A stretch of DNA of 64,000 nucleotides from a bacterium BMS3Bbin13 (GCA_002897735.1 BDTW01000044.1:1-64000); one strand, 5' to 3'; positions 14,681 through 23,846 are shown, counted from the first letter of the stretch. The notes: generated from the letters alone by a model not told the origin. Numbers and translations: made by a program.

Positions 14681-15088
14681 TCAGCGCTTGTCCCAGCGTT
14701 TGAAGCGTTTTTTGCAGTATTTCAGCAGTGCTTCGTAGTTCTCGAAGAACAGTTCGAAGCCGTCTTCGGAGGGGGCATCGAATTCGCAGTAGTCGTTGGA
14801 GTGTTCGCGGCAGATCTGCGGGCGTTGCTCATAGATGCCACAGCGCCCATCCGGGAGCATGTGTTTGCAGGAGGTATTGACCAGCAGCGTCCAGCCGTCT
14901 TCGTCTTTGTAGACTTGTACGTTCTCGTGGGAGATCTGCCAGAGCAGGTGGCTGAAGTCGTATTTGGACCGCGGCGTCTCGATGATCTGGGTGATGTAGG
15001 TGCAGCACTTGGCGCTCGTGCAGTAACCGCATTTGTTCTCGGATGTGATGACGGGCGGGGTCGCCCACCGGCTGCTCGCTTTCATAGA
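14681..15088 (-). CDS. YkgJ-family cysteine cluster protein
   Basis: 135 residues with the Cys pattern of the YkgJ/zinc- or iron-chelating family: CGYCTSAKCCTYI near the start, NTSCKHMLPDGRCGIYEQRP and ICREHSNDYCEF in the middle. The tail is basic (KYCKKRFKRWDKR). The role is unknown. The reverse-strand TATAAT at 15125-15120 overlaps the next upstream ATG (15121), so translation most likely starts at 15088 (MKASSRW). Confidence 0.8.
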   Translation of the reverse strand, partial: SMKASSRWATPPVITSENKCGYCTSAKCCTYITQIIETPRSKYDFSHLLWQISHENVQVYKDEDGWTLLVNTSCKHMLPDGRCGIYEQRPQICREHSNDYCEFDAPSEDGFELFFENYEALLKYCKKRFKRWDKR

Positions 15089-15119
15089 AACCCGTTCCGG
15101 TGCCTGCGGGGAAGGCGGC

Positions 15120-15125
15120 ATTATA
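15120..15125 (-). promoter_or_regulatory. -10 box of the ykgJ-type gene
   Basis: A perfect TATAAT on the reverse strand, 32 bp upstream of the chosen start. No good -35 is seen (TGCGAC at 17 bp). Confidence 0.45.
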
Positions 15126-15199
15126 GCGGAAGCCCCGCGCGGTCGCACGGCGTCGGGGGCCCTTGCGCATGATCCGCGCGTGGGGAATCGCGGCGTGCC

Positions 15200-15460
15200 A
15201 TTCCTCCCCGGATTTCGGCCTACGGCCTGCATCCGGGCTACGCAGACATGGGAGCCTGGATGGAACCGCGTCCACGCGGCATGGGAATCTCCAACGGCGT
15301 CGGCGGGGCGAGCCCCGCCCTACAGGATCCAGGATGGCCGCGGAACACGGTAGGGCCGGGCTCGCCCGGCCGACGCCGTCGAAATTCGCGATGGTGTTGA
15401 GAAGAACCGGGGTGACGCGGGTTCCCGGACCACGGTTTTCGGCTTGCATCCGGGTTACAG
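15200..15460. repeat. Family C and D repeats between the ykgJ-type gene and gspN
   Basis: CCCGGATTTCGGCCTACGGC (15209) leads to CATCCGGGCTAC (family D); two GC palindromes follow at about 15300-15322 and 15350-15374, and another family D half at about 15440-15459, which abuts the gspN stop. No gene is supported. Confidence 0.7.
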
Positions 15461-16213
15461 CGCAGGCAGGTGTCCGCTCCAGTGGAGGTGGTAGCGGCCG
15501 GTTGCGTCGGGTCTGCCGCTCGCGCGCAGCGCCTGCAGCAGCGGCTTGGGTGCATCGGCGCGCGGGAGCACGGCGGCGTTCAGTTGCAGCCGCCCGGCGG
15601 GTGAGAGGGTGATGGTGCCGCGGATCTCGAGCGGACCGCCTTGATCGTGCAGCGTGCCGCGGATCGGTTTGGCACCCTGTTCAAGTTTGACCACCAAGGT
15701 GCCGAGGCGGATCGGGTCGGTCCAGCGCACGGCGGCGTCGCGCCAGGTGAGCGTGCCGGCGACGCGCCGCAGGCGGGCGTCGTGCACTACGATGTCATGG
15801 AGGCGTACCTCCAGCGCTCCGCCGAGTGTGACCGGCAACGGGAGGCGGTGTTGCAACGTCGCCACCGGTACTTGCAGCGTCAATTCGGGCAGGCGCAGCC
15901 CGCCCCACAACCCGGCCTGCACGATGCCGCTGCCGGCGGTCCCGGTCCCGGCCGCGGACCATGCCACGCGCACTTGGCCGAGCGGCAGGCGCAGCAGGCC
16001 CACGTCCCAGCGCAGCGGGCCCAGTTCCAGGGGGCCGATCCGGGCGGCGGTCGCGCGCCCGTTCCACACCGTGCCTTCGAGGCCGTAGAGGGTCACGGCG
16101 CGGTGCGCCGCCGACGGCAGGAATCGGTAGGCCTGACGCGCCGGCAGCGTCGCGACGAGCATCAGCGCATAGGCCGCCACACCCGCGAGCCAGTAGGCGC
16201 GGGCCGGTTTCAC
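15455..16213 (-). CDS. gspN: Type II secretion protein GspN
   Basis: 252 residues: one N-terminal membrane segment (YWLAGVAAYALMLVATLPA), then a periplasmic domain with LYGLEGTVWNGRATAA and the GspN core (GGLRLPELTLQVPVATL). GspN is an accessory bitopic protein of the inner-membrane platform. The GTG start (16213) overlaps the gspM stop as GTGA. Last gene of the operon; its stop lies in a repeat. Confidence 0.85.
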   Translation of the reverse strand: MKPARAYWLAGVAAYALMLVATLPARQAYRFLPSAAHRAVTLYGLEGTVWNGRATAARIGPLELGPLRWDVGLLRLPLGQVRVAWSAAGTGTAGSGIVQAGLWGGLRLPELTLQVPVATLQHRLPLPVTLGGALEVRLHDIVVHDARLRRVAGTLTWRDAAVRWTDPIRLGTLVVKLEQGAKPIRGTLHDQGGPLEIRGTITLSPAGRLQLNAAVLPRADAPKPLLQALRASGRPDATGRYHLHWSGHLPAL

Positions 16214-16695
16214 GACCCGGCGCCCTTCAGCACGGCGCGTCCGTTGACCTTGCCCGGCGCGCCGGTGGCCTCCAGGCTGATCGACTCGATGCGCAGGCCG
16301 GCGTCGCGTTGCAGGGCCCCGAGCCAGCGCACGACTTGGTCGAACGGCGCCTGTTTGAGCCACACGCGCACGCCGCCGGCGTTGTCGGGTTCCAGGCGTT
16401 TCACCGCGCCTTCCAGGTGTTCGCGCCGCGCCGCCTGATCCACGACGGACAGGATCGAGCCGCCCGAAGCGGGCGCCGCCGGGCCGGACCTGCGCAACGA
16501 TTGGATCTCGCGTGCGGCTCCGCGCATCCAGTGCAGCAGCGAGTGCTGTTCGGCGGCGGTCCGGCGCAGTCGTGCAAGCCCGGCATAGAAGGGGTGTATG
16601 AGTGCGCCGTAGAGCAGCACCAGTATCAGGAACGCGCCGCCGATCACCAGGATCCGCCGTTCCCTCGGGGTGCGCGTGGCGAGCCAGTCCTTCAC
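16210..16695 (-). CDS. gspM: Type II secretion protein GspM
   Basis: 161 residues: VKDWLATRTPRERRILVIGG leads into one membrane segment (AFLILVLLYGALI), followed by a ferredoxin-like periplasmic domain (SILSVVDQAARREHL...VWLKQAPFDQVVRWLGAL). GspM pairs with GspL in the platform. The long open frame continuing upstream of this GTG is the shadow of gspL; start and stop overlap gspL and gspN by 4 bp each. Confidence 0.88.
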   Translation of the reverse strand: MKDWLATRTPRERRILVIGGAFLILVLLYGALIHPFYAGLARLRRTAAEQHSLLHWMRGAAREIQSLRRSGPAAPASGGSILSVVDQAARREHLEGAVKRLEPDNAGGVRVWLKQAPFDQVVRWLGALQRDAGLRIESISLEATGAPGKVNGRAVLKGAGS

Positions 16696-17978
16696 GAGCC
16701 GCGGTTCCGGATTCGCAGGCGGCTCTCGACCCGGCCGTTGCGGGTGCTGGCCGACTGGAGGTCCACGTTCAATCCGCCGCGACCCGCGAGCGCCTCGCGC
16801 AGCCGGTCCAGGCCCTGCATGTCCCGGGCCGCGACCCGCAGATCCAGGCCGCCGCCGCGGTAGTCCACGGCCTGGAGTATGACTCCGGGGGATTTCCGGA
16901 GCGCGGCGCCGGCCTTGCCGAGCAGGGCGAGAAACCCGCCCGCCGCCGCGCCCCGGCGCCGGCGCAGTTCCTCCAGGTGGTGTTCCATCTGGACGCGGGC
17001 GTTGACTACCCGGTGCTCGTTCGGGAAGGTGCGCCGGTAGAGTTGTACGATCTCCCGGGACGACGCGGCGGTGCGCGCGCGCAGGTCGAAGTACTGGTAG
17101 ATCTGGAGCCCCGCGCCGACCAGCAGCCACGCCCCGAGCAGCGCGGCGGTGGCGCGCCACGGGCGCCACAACCGCCCGAGTTGCTCGCGGCGGCTGTAGG
17201 CCCCCTGGAGCAGGTGAATGGCGTGCCGGGTCGGGTCCGTGCCGTCGGCCGCGGCGGGCAGCAGGCCCAGCGGGCCGTCCGGGGCTTCTTCCACCGCGAC
17301 CGGTACCGGCAGGGCTTCCAGGCCCGCCGGCGGTCCCAGGGCCGGGTCCACGAACAGCCGGATGCGCTCCGGGAGGGCCTCCCGATCGGTTTCCCCGTCC
17401 TTCTCCCGGGCTTCGCGCAGCGCCAGGTCGAGCAGTTCCGCGAGGTTCTCCGGGTCCGCCGCCAGGCCGTCTTGCGCGCCGGTGCGCAGGATCACGCGGT
17501 GGGGTTCCAGCAGCCCGGTCCAGGTGCCGGGCTCCCAGGGCAGCATCAGGGTGTCGGGGATCAGTGCGTCGGCGTGGATTCCGGCGCCGCGCAGTGCCTC
17601 CAGCCAGTGGTCCATGCACGCGCGCGCGGTCACCGCGACCGCCACGCCGCGTTCCGCGTCCTGCGCGCCGAGTGCGAAGTGCAGCCGCTCCACGTCCTCG
17701 GCGAACTGCTCCTCCAGTGCGTAGGGTACCGCGCGCAGCATGCGCTGACGCTGGCGGGTGGGGATGCGCGCGTGCGAGAACAGGACCCGCTCACCGGGTA
17801 CGAGCACCACCACGCGACAGGCGGCGGCGACCGCGGCGGCCTCCTCCAGTGTGCCGCGGCGCACGGGACCGGGGGCTCCCCCCGGTCCCTCCGGCGCCCG
17901 CCACCGGGCATCGCCCGGGGTATCGTGCGGGGCTTCGCACGCGCCGGCGTCGAGGCGGATGTACAGGGTGTCGCGCAT
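16692..17978 (-). CDS. gspL: Type II secretion protein GspL
   Basis: 428 residues. The cytoplasmic actin-like part contains VVVLVPGERVLFSHARIP and LRAVPYALEEQFAEDVERLH, classic GspL motifs. A membrane segment (ATAALLGAWLLVGAGLQIYQ, about residue 275) is followed by a ferredoxin-like periplasmic domain (VDYRGGGLDLRVAARDMQGL). It recruits the GspE ATPase to the platform; gspE itself is not in this window. Confidence 0.92.
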   Translation of the reverse strand: MRDTLYIRLDAGACEAPHDTPGDARWRAPEGPGGAPGPVRRGTLEEAAAVAAACRVVVLVPGERVLFSHARIPTRQRQRMLRAVPYALEEQFAEDVERLHFALGAQDAERGVAVAVTARACMDHWLEALRGAGIHADALIPDTLMLPWEPGTWTGLLEPHRVILRTGAQDGLAADPENLAELLDLALREAREKDGETDREALPERIRLFVDPALGPPAGLEALPVPVAVEEAPDGPLGLLPAAADGTDPTRHAIHLLQGAYSRREQLGRLWRPWRATAALLGAWLLVGAGLQIYQYFDLRARTAASSREIVQLYRRTFPNEHRVVNARVQMEHHLEELRRRRGAAAGGFLALLGKAGAALRKSPGVILQAVDYRGGGLDLRVAARDMQGLDRLREALAGRGGLNVDLQSASTRNGRVESRLRIRNRGS

Positions 17979-17979
17979 C

Positions 17980-18951
17980 TCAGGGGGTCTCCCGGGTCCG
18001 CATTATAACCGTTTCGCCGCTCGGATCCCGGCGCACGACGCTGTCCAGGAATACCCGCGCCCGGCCGATGCGTACCGCGCTGTGGATCAGAAAATAGCCG
18101 CTGGCCACGCTGATGGCCTGCCGGAGGATGGGGGTGAGCGCCGGATCGCGCTGCAGCCACGCCTGTACGGCGGGCTGCTTCAGGAAATCCCCCGGCGTTC
18201 GATACGGCTGCACGGCGCGCGACTGAACCAGGGCCTTGGCGTCGTCCAGGCCGAGTCCGGGCACCAGCATGGCCAGCACCGGCGCGGGCGCGGTGTTCAC
18301 GTTCACGAGTGTGTGTGTGGGCAGCGCGGTGATGAACGGGGCGAGCCGATCGTAGATCTTGGGCGTGAAACCGGCCACCAGCAGCAGCTCGGTGGGGCTC
18401 ACCATGGGACGGTTGGCGGCGCGATAGGGCGGGGAAAGGCCCAGGTAATAGCCGTCTTCGGCGCCGCCCGGGAAGCGCGGCTGCTGGTCGGGATCCAGCC
18501 AGTCCAGCACCGGCTGCACCCGTTGCGGGTCGAGGCCGAGCCGCTCGAGCAGGCGCCGGAACCGTGCCACGTCCGGGGCGCTGGGGGCGCCGTTCACGAT
18601 CAGGTCGTTGAGATTGAAACGACCCTGGAGGTCCTCGATGTGGCCCGAGAGGCTGCCGCCCTCGACTTGGATCGGCGGCGGCAGCCGCGCCCAGTCCTCC
18701 TTCAGATCGTCGATGCGGTTGTGTTTGCGGTCGCGCTGCAGGACGCGCTCGCCCCAGGTCTCCACCGCCAGCGCGTACAGGTAGGCTTGGTCCTGATCGA
18801 GCAGATTGGCGGTGCGGCGGATGTCGAGCTGCTGGCGCGCGGCCATGGCGGTGACCGCGGCGGTGACCAGCGCCATCACCAGCATCGCCAGGATCAGCGC
18901 CACGCCGCTCTGGCGGCGCGATAGGCTCAACCGGGCAGCCGGAACAGCCAT
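17980..18951 (-). CDS. gspK: Type II secretion minor pseudopilin GspK
   Basis: 323 residues: prepilin leader with QSGVALILAMLVMALVTAAV (no Glu at +5, as is normal for GspK), then the long alpha domain (DLQGRFNLNDLIV, the GspK signature) and a helix-hairpin-helix-like VNVNTAPAPVLAML. GspK caps the pseudopilus tip with GspI and GspJ. The ATG at 18951 lies 25 bp inside gspJ. Confidence 0.92.
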   Translation of the reverse strand: MAVPAARLSLSRRQSGVALILAMLVMALVTAAVTAMAARQQLDIRRTANLLDQDQAYLYALAVETWGERVLQRDRKHNRIDDLKEDWARLPPPIQVEGGSLSGHIEDLQGRFNLNDLIVNGAPSAPDVARFRRLLERLGLDPQRVQPVLDWLDPDQQPRFPGGAEDGYYLGLSPPYRAANRPMVSPTELLLVAGFTPKIYDRLAPFITALPTHTLVNVNTAPAPVLAMLVPGLGLDDAKALVQSRAVQPYRTPGDFLKQPAVQAWLQRDPALTPILRQAISVASGYFLIHSAVRIGRARVFLDSVVRRDPSGETVIMRTRETP

Positions 18952-19550
18952 CGGATCCGTCCCCAGTCCTTCAGGGTGAGTACCACTTCCACCGCGCGCG
19001 GCAGCGGCGCGGTGCCCGGCAGGGCCTGGAACCGCGGCGGCGGCCAAGTCAGCCGCCATACCCGTTGGGCGTCCAGGAAGCGCAGCTCGGCCGAGTCGAC
19101 GCCGGTGAGCAGCGTCGTGTGCCAGGGCTTGTCACCCTGTGCGCGGTCCAGGACGTTCCAGGTGATACGCTCCAGCGTGTGTTTCTTGAGCCGCCAGGCG
19201 ATGCGTTCGAGGCTGCTGCGCACCAGCCCGGCCGGGTTGGCGCGCCCGCCGCGCGTCTCGGCGAACAGCACTTCGTTGCCGGCACCGCCGCGCAGGGCGG
19301 CCACCGGGCTGCCCAATTCGTCGCGGATGCTGCGCGGGACGGCCTGCTGCAGGTCGCGCTCCATCTGCAGATAGGTGATCTGAAGTTGCGCCAGGCGTTG
19401 CATCCGCACATCGGTCTCGCGACGTGTATCGAGTACCGACATCAGCCCGCCGTAGGCCAGCGCCGCGAGCACCGAAAACACCGTGATCGCCACCAGCACC
19501 TCGAGCAGGGTGAATCCGCGCGCGATGGCGGTCCGGTCCGCTACGTTCAC
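18927..19550 (-). CDS. gspJ: Type II secretion minor pseudopilin GspJ
   Basis: 207 residues with the prepilin signature RGFTLLEVLVAITVFSVLA (Glu at +5) cleaved after Gly, and QLQITYLQMERDLQQAVPR typical of GspJ. GTG 19550 overlaps the gspI TGA. Forms the tip trimer with GspI and GspK. Confidence 0.92.
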   Translation of the reverse strand: MNVADRTAIARGFTLLEVLVAITVFSVLAALAYGGLMSVLDTRRETDVRMQRLAQLQITYLQMERDLQQAVPRSIRDELGSPVAALRGGAGNEVLFAETRGGRANPAGLVRSSLERIAWRLKKHTLERITWNVLDRAQGDKPWHTTLLTGVDSAELRFLDAQRVWRLTWPPPRFQALPGTAPLPRAVEVVLTLKDWGRIRWLFRLPG

Positions 19551-19942
19551 GGCGGCGGTTTCCGCAGCGGTTTCCGCGGCCGGCCCAGATAGCCGATCAT
19601 GCCGGTGACCGGTCCGTGCGCGCGGCCCTGCGGGCGGGCCTCGACGTCGATCCGGCGCATGTCCGGGTCCGGGGTCCCGGAGATCTTGCGCGTCCAGTGC
19701 CAAGTCCGCCCGGCCATCTTCACGGTGCCGTCGCTCTCGCCCACCGGCGGCCACGTCCCCGTGAGCTGCGCCTCGATGATCCGGTTGCGCGCCACCCAGT
19801 CGCCGATGGTGCGCGCGCGCAGGTAGTCGGCGGTGCCGACGACACGACCCGCCGATTGCACCGCCGCGCCCAGCGCGATCGCCAGCACGGCCAGCGCGAT
19901 GAGCACCTCGATCAGCGTGAAGCCGCGCGCCCGCGTGCTCAC
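19547..19942 (-). CDS. gspI: Type II secretion minor pseudopilin GspI
   Basis: 131 residues: RGFTLIEVLIALAVLAIALG prepilin segment, then DWVARNRIIEAQLTGTWP, the GspI hallmark. GTG 19942 overlaps the gspH stop by 4 bp. Confidence 0.92.
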   Translation of the reverse strand: MSTRARGFTLIEVLIALAVLAIALGAAVQSAGRVVGTADYLRARTIGDWVARNRIIEAQLTGTWPPVGESDGTVKMAGRTWHWTRKISGTPDPDMRRIDVEARPQGRAHGPVTGMIGYLGRPRKPLRKPPP

Positions 19943-20478
19943 TGTTGCTCCTCCGTGCCCGCCCCGGCGACGCGGACCTTTCCGCTGAACGGGCCGATCA
20001 CGCGCACCGCGGGCCCGTCGGTGCCGATGCGCAGGGTGGCCGCGAACGGCGTGCGCTCGCCGGTGGTGTACAGGAAGACGTGGGGTTTGAGATCGTCGCC
20101 GGCCGCGGCGAGCGGTACCGGCTCGCCGGAGATCTCCAGCGTGATGCGCAGGCCGGCGGCCAGGCGGCGCGGGCGCAGCAGGTCGTCGTTGCTCACCGCG
20201 TGCCATTTCTTCCCGTCGAGCACCAGGAACCGGTAGCCGGTCGGGGAGAAGCGTACGCCGAACGGTTCCGAGGACACGATCGCCTGCTCGCCGGCCATGT
20301 TGATCAGTGCCGCGAGGCGGCGCGCCTGCTCGGAGAGCACCGTCTCCCGGTCGCGAGTGCCGATACTGAGGCTCACCATCGAGATGACCACGCCGATGAT
20401 GACCAGCACCACCAGCAGTTCCAGCAGGGTGAAGGCGCGCGTGAACCTCGCCCGGCGGATCGTCGGGGCGCCGGCCAC
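19939..20478 (-). CDS. gspH: Type II secretion minor pseudopilin GspH
   Basis: 179 residues: prepilin segment AFTLLELLVVLVIIGVVISM after a short basic leader (VAGAPTIRRARFTR), and the GspH beta domain (INMAGEQAIVSSEPFGVRFS, GYRFLVLDGKKW). GTG 20478 follows GAGGTAAT, a good ribosome site; it starts 44 bp after gspG. Confidence 0.9.
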   Translation of the reverse strand: MAGAPTIRRARFTRAFTLLELLVVLVIIGVVISMVSLSIGTRDRETVLSEQARRLAALINMAGEQAIVSSEPFGVRFSPTGYRFLVLDGKKWHAVSNDDLLRPRRLAAGLRITLEISGEPVPLAAAGDDLKPHVFLYTTGERTPFAATLRIGTDGPAVRVIGPFSGKVRVAGAGTEEQQ

Positions 20479-20522
20479 GGGATTACCTCGCCGACCGGCG
20501 CGGGGCGGCCCCGGCACCCGGC

Positions 20523-20978
20523 CTATTGCAGGTTCCAGTTGCCGATCTCGCCCTTGCCGGGCTGGCCGCTCGGGCCCAGGGAGTAGACATCGATCGGGCC
20601 GTGCTGTCCGGGGTTGAGGTACTGGTATGGGTGACCCCACGGGTCTTTCGGCAGGCGCATGAGGTACCCGCCGGCCTTCCAGTGCGGCGGGACCGGCGGT
20701 TGCGTCGGCTTCTGCACGAGCGCCTGCAGGCCCTGGTCGGTGGTGGGGTAGACGTAGTTGTCGAGCTTGTACAGGTCCAGCGCGCTTTCGAGGGCGCGCA
20801 CGTCCTGCTTGGCCTTGACGACGCGCGCCTGCTCGGGCTTGTTCATGATCTTGGGGACGATCAGCGCCGCCATGATCCCGAGGATGATCACCACCACCAT
20901 GATCTCGATGAGGGTGAAGCCGCGCTGGCGGGCGCGCGGCGGCGGGAGGCGGAACGGTATCGGAACGGAGCGCTTCAT
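20523..20978 (-). CDS. gspG: Type II secretion major pseudopilin GspG
   Basis: 151 residues with RGFTLIEIMVVVIILGIMAA and the canonical GspG body (IVPKIMNKPEQARVVKAKQD, YKLDNYVYPTTDQGLQALV, LPKDPWGHPYQYLNPG). It polymerises into the pseudopilus. It is the first gene of the G-H-I-J-K-L-M-N operon; gspC, D, E and F are not adjacent and must lie elsewhere. Upstream is an 800-bp repeat-filled gap. Confidence 0.95.
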   Translation of the reverse strand: MKRSVPIPFRLPPPRARQRGFTLIEIMVVVIILGIMAALIVPKIMNKPEQARVVKAKQDVRALESALDLYKLDNYVYPTTDQGLQALVQKPTQPPVPPHWKAGGYLMRLPKDPWGHPYQYLNPGQHGPIDVYSLGPSGQPGKGEIGNWNLQ

Positions 20979-21779
20979 CGAATCACACGATACCGGTAAG
21001 TCCCGGCCCGCGCCATTCTATCAGCAAGCACCGGCGTGCCGGTAGCCGGCGGCACGGGATTTGACGTGGGGTCAGGCTTGACATATGGGTATTCGGAGGC
21101 GCGCCCGACCGGGCCCGGGCCCCCGGGGCGACCGTAGAACAGCAGAGAGTATTTCAGGCCGTGGGCTGATGGGGGGAAAGGGGACATTTCTGAATTGGGT
21201 CGACAGTCGGTGGCATGGGATGACTTGTATGTTGGGTGCGAGGTTCCGCGACGTCGGCCGGGCGAGCCCGGCCCTACCGCTCAAGTTTCGATTCCGTGGG
21301 GTCCTTGTAGGGCGGGGCGAGCCCCGCCGATGCCGGCAGGCGATTTCGATGCGGTGGGAGATCCGGTGTCGTCGGCCGGGCGAGCCCGGCCCTACCGTGC
21401 CCCGCGGCCGTCATGGATTTGTGGGCGGGGCTGGCCCCGCCGACGACGTTGGGGATTCCCATGCCGTGTGTGGGCGAGGTTCCGCGACGTCGGCCGGGGG
21501 AGTCCGGCCCTACCGCTCAAGCTTCGATTCCGTGGGGTCCTTGTAGGGCGGGGCGAGCCCCGCCGATGCCGGCGGCGATTTCGATGCGGTGGGAGAGCCG
21601 GTGTCGTCGGCCGGGCGAGCCCGGCCCTACCGTGTTCCGCGGCCGTCATGGATCTGTAGGGCGGGGCTGGCCCCGCCGACGACGTTGGGGATTCCCATGC
21701 CGTGTGTGGGCGAGGTTCCGCGACGTCGGCCGGGGGAGTCCCGTCGGCCGATGGGTGGCTCCTTGAATCGACACTCCGC
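20979..21779. repeat. 236-bp tandem repeats built from family C palindromes
   Basis: GCGAGGTTCCGCGACGTCGG starts at 21238, 21474 and 21710: two full 236-bp units and a partial third. Each full unit holds four GC palindromes plus spacer text such as TCGATTCCGTGGGGTCCTTG. Units differ by a few bases. Before them, GGGGTCAGGCTTGACATATG (21069) repeats the motif seen near 11512. No gene is supported in this 800-bp gap between gspG and argE. Confidence 0.8.
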
Positions 21780-22946
21780 TCATGGGGACGCCGGTTCCAC
21801 GCAGAAGCGATGGATGAGCCGCGTGAGCAGATCGACCGTCGGCTCGATGCGTGCCAGGGCGAGGTACTCGTCGGGTTGGTGGGCTTGGTCGATGTTCCCC
21901 GGGCCGAGGATCACCGGCTCGATGCCGAGCGCCTGGAGATACGGCCCTTCGGTGGCGAAGGCGACCGCCTCGGCGGCGTGTCCGGTAAGTCGCTCGGCGA
22001 CCGCGACGATGGGGCTTTCGGCCGGGGTTTCGAGGGCCGGCGCGCCGGGGAACAACGGATGGAGTTCGAGGCTCACGCCGCTGCCCGCGAGGACCCGTTC
22101 GAGACGCGCGTGCAGATCGGTGCGCAGGGCATCGGGGTCCATGCCCGGCAGGAGACGCAGATCGAAGTGCAGTTCACACTCCCCGCAGATGCGGTTCGGG
22201 TTGTCTCCGCCGTGGATATGGCCCAGGTTGAGGGTCGGGAACGGGACCCGGAAACGCCGGTCGCGGTGCGTCGCCTGCAGCGCCGCACGCCACTCCAGCA
22301 GTTCGCCGATCACCCGGTGCATGGCCTCGAGCGCGCTCGCGCCCAGGGCCGGATCGCTGGAGTGGCCGGAGCGGCCCACCAGACGGATGCCCTCCATGAG
22401 GATCCCCTTGTGCAGGCGTACCGGGCGCAGGCCGGTGGGTTCGCCGACCACCGCGTAGCGGGCGCGCGGGCGACCGGCGTCGACCAGCGCCTGCGCGCCG
22501 GCCATGGAACTCTCCTCGTCCGCCGTGGCCACCAGGATCAACGGCTCGCGCAGGTCCGCGGTGCGCAGATCGCGCATGGCCTTCAGGGCCGGCGCGAAGA
22601 AGCCCTTCATGTCCGAAGTCCCGAGTCCGTAGAGGCGCCCGTCGGCCTCGGTGAGGGTGAAGGGATCGTGGTGCCAGCGCGCCTCGTCCCAGGGCACGGT
22701 GTCGGTGTGACCGGCCAGGACCAGCCCGCCGGATCCGCTCCCCAGTGTGGCGATGAGGTCGGCTTTCCCCGGGCGATCGGGCAGCGGCAGGATCTCGACC
22801 TCGAAGCCGAGGCCTGCGCACCAGTTCGCGAGGTGGTCGATCACCTCGCGGTTGCCCTGATCGAAGGCGGGGTTGACGCTGCTCACCGAAGGCGTGGCGA
22901 TCAGCGTGCGCAGCAGTTCCCGCATCGGGGGCAGGTTCGTAGCCAT
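21780..22946 (-). CDS. argE: Acetylornithine deacetylase
   Basis: 388 residues of the M20 metallopeptidase family that removes the acetyl group from N-acetylornithine in arginine synthesis. Zinc-site motifs are present: GHTDTVPWDE, GLGTSDMKGFF, ADEESSMAG, GEPTGLRP and, in the lid, GRSGHSSDP. The C-terminal PGNIDQAHQPDEY closes the site. argF and argD lie 13 kb downstream on the same strand but are not in one operon with it. Confidence 0.92.
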   Translation of the reverse strand: MATNLPPMRELLRTLIATPSVSSVNPAFDQGNREVIDHLANWCAGLGFEVEILPLPDRPGKADLIATLGSGSGGLVLAGHTDTVPWDEARWHHDPFTLTEADGRLYGLGTSDMKGFFAPALKAMRDLRTADLREPLILVATADEESSMAGAQALVDAGRPRARYAVVGEPTGLRPVRLHKGILMEGIRLVGRSGHSSDPALGASALEAMHRVIGELLEWRAALQATHRDRRFRVPFPTLNLGHIHGGDNPNRICGECELHFDLRLLPGMDPDALRTDLHARLERVLAGSGVSLELHPLFPGAPALETPAESPIVAVAERLTGHAAEAVAFATEGPYLQALGIEPVILGPGNIDQAHQPDEYLALARIEPTVDLLTRLIHRFCVEPASP

Positions 22947-22966
22947 GGGCCGATTTTGAGGTCGGC

Positions 22967-23160
22967 GCCATGGTCGGGCAAGCCCGACCCTACGGATCGC
23001 ACTATCGCACCCGGTAGGGCGGGCCTCGGCCCGCCGGCGTCGTTGGAGAATCCCGCTCGGTTTGTGCGTCGGTCCGCGACGTCGGCCGGGCGGGCCCGGC
23101 CCTACGGGGGGGTGTTTTGCGGTAGGGCGGGGCTCGCCCCGCCGGCGACGTTGGATGATC
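22967..23160. repeat. Four family C GC palindromes
   Basis: Units near 22972, 23014, 23082 and 23123 fill the gap between argE and the SH3-domain gene. Confidence 0.75.
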
Positions 23161-23174
23161 CCTTGAGCCTTCGC

Positions 23175-23846
23175 TCAGAACGAATTCCAGCTCCCGCGGC
23201 GGCGCAGGCGCAGGCGCGGCAGGATCAATCCCAAGAGCAGGCCGATCACGAGCACGCCGGCGCCGGCCAGGAACCAGTCGCGCTTGCCGCGGTCCTTGAG
23301 TATCTCGTTTTCCTGCTGCAGAGCCTGCAGCTCGCGTCCCTGGGCGAGGGTCCGGGCCTTGAGATTCTTGTTCTTACGGTCGAGCGCCAGCGCGCTGCCC
23401 GCCACGCGGCGGATGCGTTCGATCTCGGCGGTGAGGGCCTGTTTGTCTTGTTCCAGATTGACGAGCCGCCGGGCCTGTACACCCGCTCTGGAGCCGAGCG
23501 CGATACCCTGTTTCTTGAGGCGGGCGTCCTCGATCTCCAGCTTGGCGAGCTTCTGCTCGGCGGCGGAGAGCCGCTCGCGGGCGCTCGGGGTCTGCATGAG
23601 AAAACGGGTCAGCACCCATCCCACGGTGCCGTCCCGGGCGCGGACCCGGCTGTAGCCGGTGTCCTTGGAGGTCTGCAGGACGTCCACGGACGTGCCGCTC
23701 GGCAGCATGTGCAGGATACGGTGTTGGACGCTTTGCCCCGAACGCAACGGCAGTTCCAGGCGATCGCTGATGTACTGCACGGTCGGGGCGGCGGCGGCCG
23801 CGGTCATGACCGACAACAGCGCCGCTGCGATCAGGAGATTCCTCAT
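23175..23846 (-). CDS. SH3-domain membrane protein (TIGR04211/YgiM-like)
   Basis: 223 residues: signal peptide to AAAAAPTVQY, then a bacterial SH3 domain (YISDRLELPLRSGQSVQHRI ... TSKDTGYSRVRARDGTVGWV), a coiled coil of about 80 residues (AEQKLAKLEIEDARLKKQG onward) and one C-terminal membrane anchor (WFLAGAGVLVIGLLLGLIL) followed by basic residues. This layout is TIGR04211. It probably binds the cell wall from the inner-membrane surface; the precise role is unknown. Confidence 0.88.
   Translation of the reverse strand: MRNLLIAAALLSVMTAAAAAPTVQYISDRLELPLRSGQSVQHRILHMLPSGTSVDVLQTSKDTGYSRVRARDGTVGWVLTRFLMQTPSARERLSAAEQKLAKLEIEDARLKKQGIALGSRAGVQARRLVNLEQDKQALTAEIERIRRVAGSALALDRKNKNLKARTLAQGRELQALQQENEILKDRGKRDWFLAGAGVLVIGLLLGLILPRLRLRRRGSWNSF

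Noticed and set aside
16696-17619. A long extension of gspM upstream
   Set aside because: It lies antiphase within gspL and is Arg/Pro/Gly-rich; GTG 16695 overlapping the gspL stop gives a normal-size GspM.
20979-21779. Tandem repeats considered as a CRISPR array
   Set aside because: Units are 236 bp with internal palindromes, not short direct repeats with unique spacers, and no cas gene is near.
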